A DNA stretch of 64,000 nucleotides from Hyphomicrobiales bacterium (GCA_900473185.1 UCKU01000013.1:248001-312000); one strand, 5' to 3'. Positions 53,677 through 64,000 are shown, counted from the first letter of the stretch. Notes: generated from the letters alone by a model not told the origin. A program made the numbers and translations.

Positions 53677-54402
53677 ATGCAGCATATCCTCGTTGTCGAT
53701 GACGATCGCTCTGTGCGCAGTCTCATCAGTGATTTTCTCGTGCAGCAGGCGTTTCGCGTCACTGCCGTTAGCAGTGGTGATGAACTCCAGAGCGTGCTCT
53801 CGACGGATATGATCGATGCATTCGTCATCGATCTGAATCTCAAAGGAGAGGACGCCCTGGAGATCGTGCGGCAGTTGGCGACACTCTTGACGGCGCCCAT
53901 CATCATCACCAGTGCCGACCGCATCGAGGAAGCCGACAAGGTTCTGGGATTCGAACTTGGCGCAAGCGACTACATCACCAAGCCTTTCGGTCTGCGAGAA
54001 TTCCTGGCACGACTAAAGGCGGCCATGCGGGTGAGGCCCGCGCCCGAGACCGCCAGGGAGCGTCGGACCTATATGTTTGGCGACTGGACGCTCGCCATGC
54101 GCCAGCGGACACTTACACGGCCGGAATTCGGCGAGACGAAGCTGACGGCCGCCGAATTCAATCTCCTGGTCGCATTCCTGAACGCGCCAGAACAGGTCCT
54201 GTCCCGCGAAAAGTTGCTTGCGGCGAGCCGCGTCCATTCGGAGGAGATATTCGATCGAAGCATCGATGCGCTGGTTCTTCGCCTGCGACGCAAGCTGGAA
54301 ACGGAACCGTCAAACCCGAGACTCATCAGGACGGCACGCGGAACCGGCTATATTCTGGATTGCAGCGTGACGGTGGACGAGTGCCCGAGGCTCAAGAAAT
54401 AA
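53677..54402 (+). CDS. OmpR-family response regulator
   Basis: A 241-residue regulator with a receiver (acidic pair 'VVDDDRS', phospho-acceptor aspartate in 'AFVIDLNLKGED', serine/threonine in 'IITSAD', lysine in 'ITKPFG') and a C-terminal winged helix (about 140-230, 'LTAAEFNLLVAFLNAPEQVLSREKLL', 'RSIDALVLRLRRKLE', 'RTARGTGYIL'). No partner kinase is adjacent; the next gene is a convergent nucleotide cyclase. Confidence 0.9.
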   Translation: MQHILVVDDDRSVRSLISDFLVQQAFRVTAVSSGDELQSVLSTDMIDAFVIDLNLKGEDALEIVRQLATLLTAPIIITSADRIEEADKVLGFELGASDYITKPFGLREFLARLKAAMRVRPAPETARERRTYMFGDWTLAMRQRTLTRPEFGETKLTAAEFNLLVAFLNAPEQVLSREKLLAASRVHSEEIFDRSIDALVLRLRRKLETEPSNPRLIRTARGTGYILDCSVTVDECPRLKK

Positions 54403-54423
54403 ACGAGACTTCGCCATCGGATG

Positions 54424-55605
54424 TCAGAGCCCGGTCGGCGGAAGGCGGAGCGCATGAACCTCGACCGGCTGTTCGAAGCCTCTGAGGTTATAGGTACCCA
54501 GGCATTCCGTCTGATCCGCGCAGCCCGCGATCCGCACGAAGTCTGCTGATATCAGGACGGGGCGCTGCAGTTCTTTCGTCAGAGCTTCAAGACGGGAGGC
54601 AATGTTCACGGCGGGACCGATCACGGTAAAATCCAGTCTCTTTTTGGAGCCGATATTGCCATACATCACCTCTCCAAGATGAATGCCCGTGCCGTAGCGG
54701 ACCTCGTGTCCGAGAGCCGTTCCCTGGAGCCCCTTGATCGCCTCTTGCGCCTCAAAGACGGCCCGCAGGAGATCGGTACAGGCGTCAGCCTGCTCAAGGG
54801 GAAAGATGGCCAGCAATCCATCCCCCATGAACTTGAGGATTTCGCCGCCATGCCTTTCGATCGGATCGGCGACAGCATCGAAATACTGGTTCAGGATGGA
54901 AATAACCTCGTCGCGTGGCCGACGATCGGAGAGCTTCGTGAAGCTTCTGAGATCGCAGATCATGATCGCTGCATTTATCGAAACGCCGCTTCCGCGTGTC
55001 GTTGCGCCGTCCAGAATCTGTTCCCCGGCGTGAGGGCCGACATAGGTTTGCAGCAGCGTCAGCGCCAGCTGGTTCTTGAGGCGAATTTCGCTGACCAGTG
55101 AAAACAGCGGAAGGATTTCCCGAAAGAACGCTATTTCCTCGTCCGTGAATCCGCCGTGCTCGCTCGTCGAAAACGTCGCGAGGTGTCTCTTGCCCTGGGT
55201 ATGGTCAAGAGGCCAAGCGAGGTAATCGGTATGGCCTTCCTCCTTCAGTTCTTCGAAGACGGGAAATTGATGCGGTCCGTGGATCTGAAGCCGCTGCCGG
55301 ATTTCCACACCGCTTTTGATGACGACACGAAACGGACTTCTGAGGAAGGCGTCGGTCGCCTCGACATCGTAGCCGATCGTCGTGATATCCGCTTGCCTGT
55401 GATCCTTGATCCAGACCACGCGCGTTCCGAGCCACTGGGGATGATGAACGCGAAGATGGAGACTGGCGCGGCTGAGGGCGACGCCACAAGCAACAAGACG
55501 ATCACAGAGTCGCAGAAATATGGGCTCGATCTGCAGCTCGTCTCTCACGCCTGATATCAGCCAGTTCACGAGGGAATGGCGGTTGGCGCTGTCAAGCTTA
55601 TGCAT
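54424..55605 (-). CDS. Class III adenylate/guanylate cyclase
   Basis: A 393-residue soluble protein. An N-terminal regulatory part (about 1-195) lacks membrane helices and contains a GAF-like segment; the cyclase domain is at about 210-390. Metal aspartates are in 'AIMICDLRSFTKLSD' and 'FMGDGLLAIFP', and the transition-state asparagine and arginine are in 'VIGPAVNIASRLEAL'. It makes cyclic AMP, or less likely cyclic GMP, from the nucleoside triphosphate. The channel with a cyclic-nucleotide-type domain at 56918 is a possible effector. Rhizobia carry many such cyclases. Confidence 0.9.
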   Translation of the reverse strand: MHKLDSANRHSLVNWLISGVRDELQIEPIFLRLCDRLVACGVALSRASLHLRVHHPQWLGTRVVWIKDHRQADITTIGYDVEATDAFLRSPFRVVIKSGVEIRQRLQIHGPHQFPVFEELKEEGHTDYLAWPLDHTQGKRHLATFSTSEHGGFTDEEIAFFREILPLFSLVSEIRLKNQLALTLLQTYVGPHAGEQILDGATTRGSGVSINAAIMICDLRSFTKLSDRRPRDEVISILNQYFDAVADPIERHGGEILKFMGDGLLAIFPLEQADACTDLLRAVFEAQEAIKGLQGTALGHEVRYGTGIHLGEVMYGNIGSKKRLDFTVIGPAVNIASRLEALTKELQRPVLISADFVRIAGCADQTECLGTYNLRGFEQPVEVHALRLPPTGL

Positions 55606-55747
55606 TTTGCTCCTCGTTCATCACCAGCGCTCCTGCCGGGGCTGAAGCTCGAAGCCGCGATGTTGCCGTCGCGCAGATGGTGAGCATAGTGACGAATGGT
55701 TTCGCAGTCCCGAGCGAAATTGATTTGGATATATGCCGTGGCCGGGA

Positions 55748-56119
55748 TCAACGCTTTGCAGCGGAGGCTACGAATTCCATCAGGTCTTTGGAGCTCAGCG
55801 GTTTTTCCAGAAAAGCAGCTGCGCCCGATGATCTTGCGGCTGCTTCCGTGCGGTTGTCGGCAAAAGAGGTCATTATGCAAACCGGTGGACCGCCATTCCG
55901 GACCACGGCTGAGAGCAGGTCAAGCCCGCTGGTTCCGGGCATTCTCACGTCCGCCAATATGTAATTCACATGATGCATGTCGCCGGAATTGAGGAAGGCG
56001 TCCGCCGACGCGTAGGTCCGACTTTCAACGCCGGTCGCTTCGAACAGATCCTTCAGCGATTCCAACAGAAACTGATCGTCGTCAATGATTGCGATCGTCG
56101 TTTTTTTCCCGGATTGCAT
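55748..56119 (-). CDS. Stand-alone response-regulator receiver, FixJ-like
   Basis: A 123-residue receiver-only protein: acidic pocket 'IIDDD', phospho-acceptor aspartate in 'ILADVRMPGTSGLD', threonine in 'IMTSFAD', lysine in 'FLEKPL'. The ATG at 56119 has AGAGG upstream; an in-frame ATG at 56149 is possible. Paralogous to the receiver at 43708. It lies upstream of the cyclase on the same strand (142-nt gap), so it may control or report on that cyclase. Confidence 0.87.
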   Translation of the reverse strand: MQSGKKTTIAIIDDDQFLLESLKDLFEATGVESRTYASADAFLNSGDMHHVNYILADVRMPGTSGLDLLSAVVRNGGPPVCIMTSFADNRTEAAARSSGAAAFLEKPLSSKDLMEFVASAAKR

Positions 56120-56917
56120 AAGACCTCTGACAACATTGAGCCGGTTCATCCGGCATTTTAAGAATATTGCTACGCCTTATAAATCGCTGGCATCAGTGGA
56201 ACACATAGTCTTTCAAGATGGTATGGATCTGCTCGCCAAGCTCCCGACATCGTTGATGCCGATGGAAGCTTTAGCGGCTATCTGGTTCCCCATGAGGCTG
56301 CTCTCAGCCTGCATCCTATGGTAATCGATGTCGGTCGACTTTCAACTAAACAGAAGTTTGTCTCCGGCCAGAAATTCGCTCCAGCCGGCTCGATCAAAGG
56401 TTCTCATGCTCTGACGCCGGAAGCGTAATTTGAAAATCCGCGACGATATCAGCCAGGTTTTCAACCGTGATAGTATCGACAAATATTGCTTGACCGATCC
56501 GTGGCGATGGCCCGATGGATTCGCACTTAAGGCTGTCGAACAATGGATGGCAGGCTTGGTGTCAAGCCCACTCTTGTTTTAGTGGTCAGGCAGGCTGGCG
56601 AGCGATTATGCTGCGTGTCGTGCACTTATTGCCAAAGGCCCGATCATGCTTCGCCTTTATAACAGTCGATTTCCCGGAAGCGCGTGGAAAATCCGTATTT
56701 TACTCAATCGGCTGAAATTGCTGCTCGAACTCAGAAGTCTCGATCTCGACGCGGGTGAAACCAAGACGCCGCCAGCCGGCTTTCCGGGAACCCGGTGTCG
56801 GGCATAACCCGACAGGAGCGAGCTCAGAAGCTATCTCATTCCAACTGGCCGGTGCTGCACTTCCAGGCGACGACGGGTGGCGTGTTTCCTTGTAATTATT
56901 GTCGATGAGAAAACCGG
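56120..56917. other. Large intergenic region
   Basis: Nearly 800 nt, lower in GC than the flanks, with only one frame that reads as protein (56394-56543). A hairpin TGTCGGG-CATAA-CCCGACA lies near 56792-56810 without a T-run. No mobile element or RNA gene is recognised. It looks like a decayed or recently rearranged stretch. Confidence 0.45.
56394..56543 (-). CDS. Possible small gene or gene remnant
   Basis: A 49-codon minus-strand frame from TTG to TGA. The product 'RIGQAIFVDTITVENLADI' followed by 'VADFQITLPASEHENL' reads like genuine protein, which is unusual for noncoding DNA. There is no ribosome-binding site before the TTG and a stop lies a few codons upstream, so a remnant is as likely as a gene. 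No family is recognised. Confidence 0.25.
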   Translation of the reverse strand: MFDSLKCESIGPSPRIGQAIFVDTITVENLADIVADFQITLPASEHENL

Positions 56918-58402
56918 ATGCCGCAGGAAATCGTTTCGTTCGTCGTCTTGCTGAATGTCCTGGGCATAGCGGGCATCGTCGTATGGCATCTGCAGGGGCG
57001 TTCCCGGCCAAATGCGCGCCTGATCGTGCAGATCGCCTTCTTTGCCGCGATGACGATCGTCCTCCTGCTGGCAGGGATTGTTCCGTTTCGGTTTGACCCG
57101 CCGCATCTGGAAAGCATGAGCGCACTTTTTGTCTCTGCCAAGATCCTCTGGTGGGTGCATCTCTCCTGGGCGGTCATCGGCTTCCTGCGCATCTACATCG
57201 TGCTGGATGGCAGGCCGCGAGAAGCAAGACTCATTCAGGACCTCTTGATTGCGGTGGTTTATCTCGGTGTCGCCCTGTCGGTCATGGCTTTCGTCTTCGG
57301 GGTTCCGATCGGCACGTTGCTCGCGACGTCAGGCGTCATCGCCGTCATACTTGGTCTTGCCTTGCAGAATACGCTGGGAGACGTGTTCTCCGGGATCGCT
57401 CTGACGCTTGGACGTCCCTATGTCATCGGCGATTGGATTTTGCTCAGCGACGGCACGGAAGGGCGGATCGTCGCCAGCAACTGGCGCTCGACGCATCTGC
57501 TGACGGCCGCTCATAATATCGTCGTCTTGCCGAACAGCGTGCTTGCCAAACTTGGGCTGACCAATATCAGCCAACCGGATGAAAACCACCTGATTACGCT
57601 GCCAATCCGGATTGTTCCGACACGCATGCCGCACATCATCCTCGGCGTCATGCAAACGGTGCTGGATAGCTGCAATTCCATCATCAAGGATCCGCCACCA
57701 GCCGTTTCACTTGTCGGCATCGATGCCAGTGCGGTTTATATCGAACTCTATTTTCAAGTGACCAGTCCGCTGCGGCGAGGCCTCGCGCGCAGTGAGGTCA
57801 TCGATCTTGTGTACCGTCACTGCAAGTCCAGCGGACTTCAGCTTGCGATGCCGCTCAGCAAGGTCGTCACATCAGACGAGTCCTCCGCACTGAATGCACT
57901 GGTCTCCAGCGCAGGCCCGGCGCAAAGTCTCATCGAAGCAATCCCCGTTTTCTCTGTGCTCACAGCCGACGAGATAATGACGCTTGCGGCATCTGCGGCC
58001 AAGCGCACCTTTGCTCCCGGTGACGAGATCGCGAAAGAAGGAGGCTCTCTTGCCAGCCTCATGATCATCCGGGCAGGCATCGTTTCGATGCGGCGGGACG
58101 GCAAAGAGACGGCGCGCCTGGCGCCTGGCGATTTTTTTGGCGAAGGGGGCTTTCTTGCCGGGATTGGCGAGAGCCATGCGCTTCAGGCGGTAACACGGGT
58201 GACCGTCTATGAAATTGGCAAGGAGGCTTTTGCACCGCTCCTATACGAGCGTCCCGAACTCGCAGAAGACCTTGCGGCAAATCTCGCCTATCGGGAGGCA
58301 TTGAGCGAGAATATCGGCAATCACGCCATGCAGCATGACCGCAGGCGGTCCTATCTGCTGCAAGCCATCCGATCCGTATTCCGCAACCACGCACATGGGT
58401 GA
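56918..58402 (+). CDS. MscS-type channel with C-terminal cyclic-nucleotide-binding domain
   Basis: A 494-residue membrane protein. About four helices lie in the first 150 residues, the last being the MscS pore-lining type with 'GVIAVILGLALQNTLGDVFSGIAL'. The MscS β-domain follows (150-300), with 'YVIGDWILL' and 'VVLPNSVLAKLG'. A cNMP-binding fold is at about 345-460 ('FAPGDEIAKEGG', 'LAPGDFFGEGGFLAG'). In the phosphate-binding cassette the usual arginine is a glutamate ('GIGESHALQAV'), so nucleotide binding may be altered or lost. Family members act as cyclic-nucleotide-gated or modulated channels. Confidence 0.88.
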   Translation: MPQEIVSFVVLLNVLGIAGIVVWHLQGRSRPNARLIVQIAFFAAMTIVLLLAGIVPFRFDPPHLESMSALFVSAKILWWVHLSWAVIGFLRIYIVLDGRPREARLIQDLLIAVVYLGVALSVMAFVFGVPIGTLLATSGVIAVILGLALQNTLGDVFSGIALTLGRPYVIGDWILLSDGTEGRIVASNWRSTHLLTAAHNIVVLPNSVLAKLGLTNISQPDENHLITLPIRIVPTRMPHIILGVMQTVLDSCNSIIKDPPPAVSLVGIDASAVYIELYFQVTSPLRRGLARSEVIDLVYRHCKSSGLQLAMPLSKVVTSDESSALNALVSSAGPAQSLIEAIPVFSVLTADEIMTLAASAAKRTFAPGDEIAKEGGSLASLMIIRAGIVSMRRDGKETARLAPGDFFGEGGFLAGIGESHALQAVTRVTVYEIGKEAFAPLLYERPELAEDLAANLAYREALSENIGNHAMQHDRRRSYLLQAIRSVFRNHAHG

Positions 58403-58470
58403 CCATTGTGGTGCCGCAGCCGATATCCGGGCGTTGCCGCCTATCTGCAGGTCAAATTCGTGGAGGCGAG

Positions 58471-59367
58471 ATGGGCAATTTGCTGGGCGAAACCGCGGGG
58501 CTGGTAGCTTTTGTCCGAACCGTGGAGACGGGATCCTTCAGTGCTGCGGCGCGCAGCCTGCAGACAACACCCTCGGGCGTATCGAAAAGCGTTTCCCGGT
58601 TGGAGAACCTGCTGGGGGTGAAGCTTTTTCGTCGTTCGACACGTATCCTGACGCTGACGCCTGACGGAGAAACTTTCTTCGGAAATATTGCGCCACTTCT
58701 CCGGCAGATCGAGGAATCTTCGGATGTCTTTCAGACGGATCGCGGCGCGACCGGCCATTTGCGCGTAAGCCTGCCAAGCGAGCTTGCGAGGCTGCTCATG
58801 CCGCCCATCTTCACGCGTTTCCTGCCGCAGCATCCCGGCATTACGCTCGATCTCGGGACGACGGATCGCCACGTCGACCTGATCCGCGAAAACTACGACA
58901 TCGTCTTTCGCGTCGGCAAGGTCGCGGGAAGCGACCTGATGATGCGAACGCTGGTGCATCTGGAAATGGCGCTGGTTGCATCTCCTGCCTTTGTCGAAAC
59001 GCGGGGACGGGTGAGCTCGGTGGAGAGGCTGCGCGAAATTCCTTTCGCGCGATATGCGATCGACGGCCACCCATATCCCATTCAATTTGCCGATGGCGCG
59101 ACGATGATACCGACGGGCCGGGTGGACCTCGACACGGCGACGGCGATCCGAATTGCGGCATTGAGTGGGGCAGGTGTTGCTTATCTGATGAAATGCATCG
59201 TTCAGGAGGAACTGGATCGAGGGGAACTGATCCAGCTTCTGCCCGACCTTGAGCTGGAGACGATGCCATTCCAGGCTGTCCACGCTTTCGGTCGAATGCC
59301 GACCTACCGGCTACGCCTCTTTTCGGATTTCATCGAGACCGAAATACGGAAGCATGCATTGCGGTAA
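58471..59367 (+). CDS. LysR-family transcriptional regulator
   Basis: A 298-residue regulator with the LysR winged helix at about 8-65 ('FVRTVETGSFSAAARSLQTTPSGVSKSVSRLE') and a periplasmic-binding-protein-like effector domain. The group with 'TPSGVSKSVSRLE' and 'GLPYPIRFADG'-like segments typically controls dehydrogenases or exporters. The ATG at 58471 has GGAGG upstream; an in-frame ATG at 58399 overlaps the channel gene. It could act on the carboxymuconolactone-family gene at 59582. Confidence 0.88.
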   Translation: MGNLLGETAGLVAFVRTVETGSFSAAARSLQTTPSGVSKSVSRLENLLGVKLFRRSTRILTLTPDGETFFGNIAPLLRQIEESSDVFQTDRGATGHLRVSLPSELARLLMPPIFTRFLPQHPGITLDLGTTDRHVDLIRENYDIVFRVGKVAGSDLMMRTLVHLEMALVASPAFVETRGRVSSVERLREIPFARYAIDGHPYPIQFADGATMIPTGRVDLDTATAIRIAALSGAGVAYLMKCIVQEELDRGELIQLLPDLELETMPFQAVHAFGRMPTYRLRLFSDFIETEIRKHALR

Positions 59368-59581
59368 ACAAGCTCGCGGGACCGCCGCAGATGTGGCAGT
59401 CCCGCTGGAAATCTCGGTCAGCCACCGCAACTGACAGGGCCGCCCCTATGTCGGGCTCATCCCCCAACCGATGGTTAGCTACCACTTCTCGTCGTGCTTG
59501 CTACTCATTTTATGACCGCATGCAGGCGCTTGCCTTTGCGGTTGGCTCCCCAAATCAGCAATTTTGAAGGACGAGGATGAT

Positions 59582-60061
59582 ATGACGCAAAGACTGAATT
59601 ACGCCCAACTTTCGCCGGAACTCGTAAAAAAGTTCACCGCCTTTACCATGGAGCTGAAAGAGAGCTCTATTGAGCAGACGATCAGGGATTTGGTCGAAAT
59701 CCGCGCGTCCCAGATCAATGGCTGCAGCTTCTGCGTGGACATGCATTCCAAGGAAGCAAAGATCCACGGTGAGCGGGAGCTCCGTCTCTATCATGTCGCC
59801 GCCTGGCGTGAATCGACGCTGTTCAGCCCGCGCGAACGTGCAGCGCTTGCCTGGACCGAAGCGGTCACCAAGCTCTCCGACACCGGCGTTCCGGACGAAC
59901 TCTACGAGAAGGTCCGCGGCCAGCTTTCTGAGAAGGAAGTTTCCGACCTGACCTTCCAGGTCATGGCGATCAACGCATGGAACCGGATCAGTGTTGCCGT
60001 CAAGGCCGTGCCGGGTTCTGCAGACAAGCTTTACGGTCTGGACAAGGCCGGGCTGGTATAA
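59582..60061 (+). CDS. Carboxymuconolactone decarboxylase/AhpD-like protein
   Basis: A 159-residue protein of the CMD/AhpD family. The redox pair is CSFC within 'INGCSFCVDMHSKEA', with the helper histidine after it, as in alkylhydroperoxidase AhpD-core proteins. It probably reduces peroxides or acts as a thiol-disulfide reductase in the cytoplasm. GAGGATGAT precedes the ATG at 59582. CMD proteins are a classical ECF41 target, but the sigma factor is 58 kb away. A truncated yceI gene follows. Confidence 0.88.
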   Translation: MTQRLNYAQLSPELVKKFTAFTMELKESSIEQTIRDLVEIRASQINGCSFCVDMHSKEAKIHGERELRLYHVAAWRESTLFSPRERAALAWTEAVTKLSDTGVPDELYEKVRGQLSEKEVSDLTFQVMAINAWNRISVAVKAVPGSADKLYGLDKAGLV

Positions 60062-60114
60062 AAATCGATCGATATCGCGGTCGCGTGGGAATGCGGCCGC
60101 GGGGAATTGATCCC

Positions 60115-60309
60115 GTGTCACTGCTGCCGGGTTCTTTTGTGGCAAAAGGTGTGTCTGCCGCTGAGGCTGCCGCATTTGCCGTCGATCCCAACCCGCAAAA
60201 TATTGCCGCCGGTCGCTACATCGTCGATCCGACCCATACCCGCGTCCTCTTCAATGTTCTCCATTTCGGCGTGGGCCGGTATTGCCACCACGCCTCTCTG
60301 TTAACCTGA
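60115..60309 (+). pseudogene. Truncated yceI-family remnant
   Basis: The frame has a GTG, a pre-sequence-like 'AAEAAAFAVDPNPQN', then 'IAAGRYIVDPTHTRVLF' and 'NVLHFGVG' before losing similarity and stopping at TGA. This is the first β-strand region of YceI lipocalin-like proteins, which are about 190 residues long and bind isoprenoid quinones. The remaining 130 or so residues are missing. It lies 54 nt after the CMD-family gene. The rest of the gap to oxyR is featureless. Confidence 0.6.
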
Positions 60310-60410
60310 TGTCCACTGATCAACCTGCTTCAGTGGGGAAAGGGTCAGGACGGCGGGATTGGTTACGATGGCGAGCAGCAAAACCGGTCGTGAAATCGGC
60401 AGGATTGGGC

Positions 60411-61325
60411 TCACTCTGCTGAGACCTGACGGCGCAGGCTTCCGGCCGAATGGCGAATGACCTCGGAAATCTGGAGCAGTTGTTTGGTCAGAGGCGTCGA
60501 ATTGCGCCAGATGATTCCAATCGTTCGCAAGGGCTGGGGCGTGCGGAACCGGGAGATGGAAACATCTGCCGAACGCGTCTCAACCGGCACCGCCATTTCG
60601 GGGATCAGGGTTACACCAATGCCGGCGCTGACCATCTGCACCAGCGTCGAAAGAGAACTGCCTTCCATGATTTCCCGAGGGCGTGCCGATTGTATGCCGC
60701 AGAATGACAGGGCCTGATCGCGAAAGCAGTGCCCTTCCTCAAGCAGAAGCAGGCGCATTTCGCGCAGGGCCTCTGGTTCCGGCACCGGCTTGCCTTCATC
60801 TTCGCGCCGTCGGACCAACAGGAATTCTTCGTCGAACAATTTGATCTCGGTGAGCGACGGTTGCGATACCGGCAGTGCCACGACGGCCAGATCGAGTTCG
60901 CCTTGTGCCACTTCGTGAACCAGCCGTGTCGTCAGTGTCTCGCGCACTTGGATTTCAATGTTGTCGAAGGTTTTGTTCAGGTCGCTGATGATCGTTGGCA
61001 ACAGATAGGGTGCAATGGTTGGGATTATCCCGATCCTGAGCCGCGTCAGCAGCCTGTCCTGTGATGCGCGCGCCAGATCCCCGAGCTCGTCAACCGCCCG
61101 AAGAATGTCGCGTACACGCAGCGAAAAGAGCTGTCCGAAGGAGGTCAGCCGTACCTCGCGCGCGCCGCGTTCGAAGAGATCTCCGCCGAGCTCTTCTTCC
61201 AGCTCTTTGATCTGCATGGATAAAGCGGGTTGCGAGATAGCGCAGGCATCAGCCGCATGCCGAAAGCGGCCGTGACGTGCCAGGGCTTCAAAATAACGAA
61301 GCTGTTTCAGTGTAACGTTGGTCAT
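60411..61325 (-). CDS. oxyR: Peroxide-sensing LysR regulator OxyR
   Basis: A 304-residue LysR protein with helix-turn-helix at about 5-62 and the OxyR redox centre: Cys200 and Cys209 in 'EEGHCFRDQALSFC', equal in spacing to the sensing pair of known OxyR. Peroxide forms a disulfide between them and switches the protein to activator. It is divergent from katG, and the gap contains LysR-type dyads. It most likely activates katG and represses itself. Confidence 0.93.
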   Translation of the reverse strand: MTNVTLKQLRYFEALARHGRFRHAADACAISQPALSMQIKELEEELGGDLFERGAREVRLTSFGQLFSLRVRDILRAVDELGDLARASQDRLLTRLRIGIIPTIAPYLLPTIISDLNKTFDNIEIQVRETLTTRLVHEVAQGELDLAVVALPVSQPSLTEIKLFDEEFLLVRRREDEGKPVPEPEALREMRLLLLEEGHCFRDQALSFCGIQSARPREIMEGSSLSTLVQMVSAGIGVTLIPEMAVPVETRSADVSISRFRTPQPLRTIGIIWRNSTPLTKQLLQISEVIRHSAGSLRRQVSAE

Positions 61326-61386
61326 AAGGTAAACTTATCGCGCTCATCAGTAAATCCAACTTAAAATTATCATACGCTTCCGATAA
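61324..61386. promoter_or_regulatory. OxyR-type dyads between oxyR and katG
   Basis: ATAAGGTAAACTTAT (61324-61338) is a perfect ATAAG/CTTAT dyad overlapping the oxyR start codon. TTATC-N10-GATAA (61367-61386) is a second dyad. Their AT-rich spacing is like the repeated contacts of OxyR tetramers. Binding here would repress oxyR and activate katG. Confidence 0.55.
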
Positions 61387-61467
61387 AAAGAAATGAGAGG
61401 GAGGATGCGTGCCGACTCCGGTTGACCGGAGTGAGGTGCAGGCACGCAATCAGGCCCAATAGTTTAA

Positions 61468-63699
<2,232 letters not shown>

Positions 63700-63710
63700 T
63701 TGAAAAAACC

Positions 63711-63742
63711 GTCTGGACGCGGCGTCTCCGCCGCGTCCAGAC
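63711..63742. terminator. Strong hairpin after katG
   Basis: GTCTGGACGCGGCG and CGCCGCGTCCAGAC form a perfect 14-bp stem with a TCTC loop, 12 nt after the katG stop. The T-run (TTTTTT) lies on the leftward side, so as a classical terminator it fits leftward transcription better; for katG the stem alone may stabilise the 3' end. Confidence 0.6.
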
Positions 63743-64000
63743 CTCAAATACAGGTGGACATCGCTGTTCGCTTGTTGCGCACTCAATGGTCCGTTGCAGC
63801 TGGCCCAGTTAGGCCCATGAAAATTACCTCTTGAAACAAATCCGGTAGAGGGCGGCCACAGGCCGGGTCAGTTACACAAAACTGATTGATTGAGACCATT
63901 CGATATCGACCGCACCGCGCTGCGATTGCCAAGAGCCATGCCCGCCGCGCTGCTATTCTGCAGCTATTGCTCAATTCAGATTTTCGCGCTTTTTCGCAAA
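63743..64000. other. Right-edge region without a supported gene
   Basis: About 258 nt to the window edge. A minus-strand 63-codon frame lacks a ribosome-binding site and protein-like composition. A gene may begin beyond the edge. Confidence 0.4.

Noticed and set aside
56700..57125. 141-codon minus-strand frame before the MscS gene
   Set aside because: Most of it is antisense to the channel gene. The last 25 codons read slightly protein-like, but no start signal supports a gene.
63783..63974. 63-codon minus-strand frame at the right edge
   Set aside because: No ribosome-binding site, unusual composition, and no recognisable family.

Overview
The window reads as a gene-dense replicon of a Rhizobiaceae alphaproteobacterium, most like Rhizobium or Agrobacterium. 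The support is the high GC content, the divergent AraC-type pobR/pobA pair, a divergent oxyR/katG pair, several FixJ-type response regulators, a σEcfG-type promoter, and a polyol/tagatose gene cluster like one described in Agrobacterium. There are no rRNA or tRNA genes, replication genes, CRISPR arrays or intact insertion sequences. The content (catabolic operons, transporters, regulators, stress genes) suits an accessory region, megaplasmid or chromid, but the sequence does not decide this.

Left part (1-10.7 kb). A partial reductase, a HAD phosphatase and an ECF41-like sigma factor precede a six-gene operon (2097-7231). That operon encodes a ba3/family-B-like haem-copper oxidase with three c-type cytochromes (seven CxxCH motifs) and a 55-residue one-helix protein. 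A FixK/FNR-like palindrome lies upstream, so induction at low oxygen is likely. Next come an IclR regulator, a possible gene remnant, a TetR regulator with palindromic operators, a small σEcfG-promoted coiled-coil protein, a DUF1810 protein and a small membrane protein.

Catabolic part (11-38.4 kb). It holds an amidase with a TIM-barrel isomerase; pobR/pobA for 4-hydroxybenzoate; a tartrate-dehydrogenase-like, succinate-semialdehyde-dehydrogenase and HpaI-type aldolase operon preceded by a short-chain dehydrogenase (SDR) remnant; a two-way polyol/tagatose locus; a MarR regulator facing an aromatic-type FAD monooxygenase across two palindromes; and a complete peptide/nickel-type ABC importer. 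The polyol locus has a leftward ABC importer operon and a rightward run of isomerase, ROK regulator, PfkB kinase, KbaZ/GatZ protein and two polyol dehydrogenases.

Signalling part (38.5-58.4 kb). It contains an AraC-type activator, two multi-PAS histidine kinases, three FixJ/LuxR response regulators, two receiver-only proteins, an OmpR-type regulator, a class III cyclase and an MscS channel with a cyclic-nucleotide-binding domain. Between them lie small oxidoreductases, exported hydrolases and small membrane proteins. A 14-bp motif close to AAC(C/G)NANGTTTGGG, often paired about 21 bp apart, recurs in these intergenic regions, commonly 57-66 nt before a start codon. I read this as a candidate undescribed regulon of the local FixJ-type regulators.

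Right end (58.4-64 kb). It has a LysR regulator, an AhpD-like carboxymuconolactone decarboxylase protein, a truncated yceI remnant, and oxyR/katG for peroxide defence.
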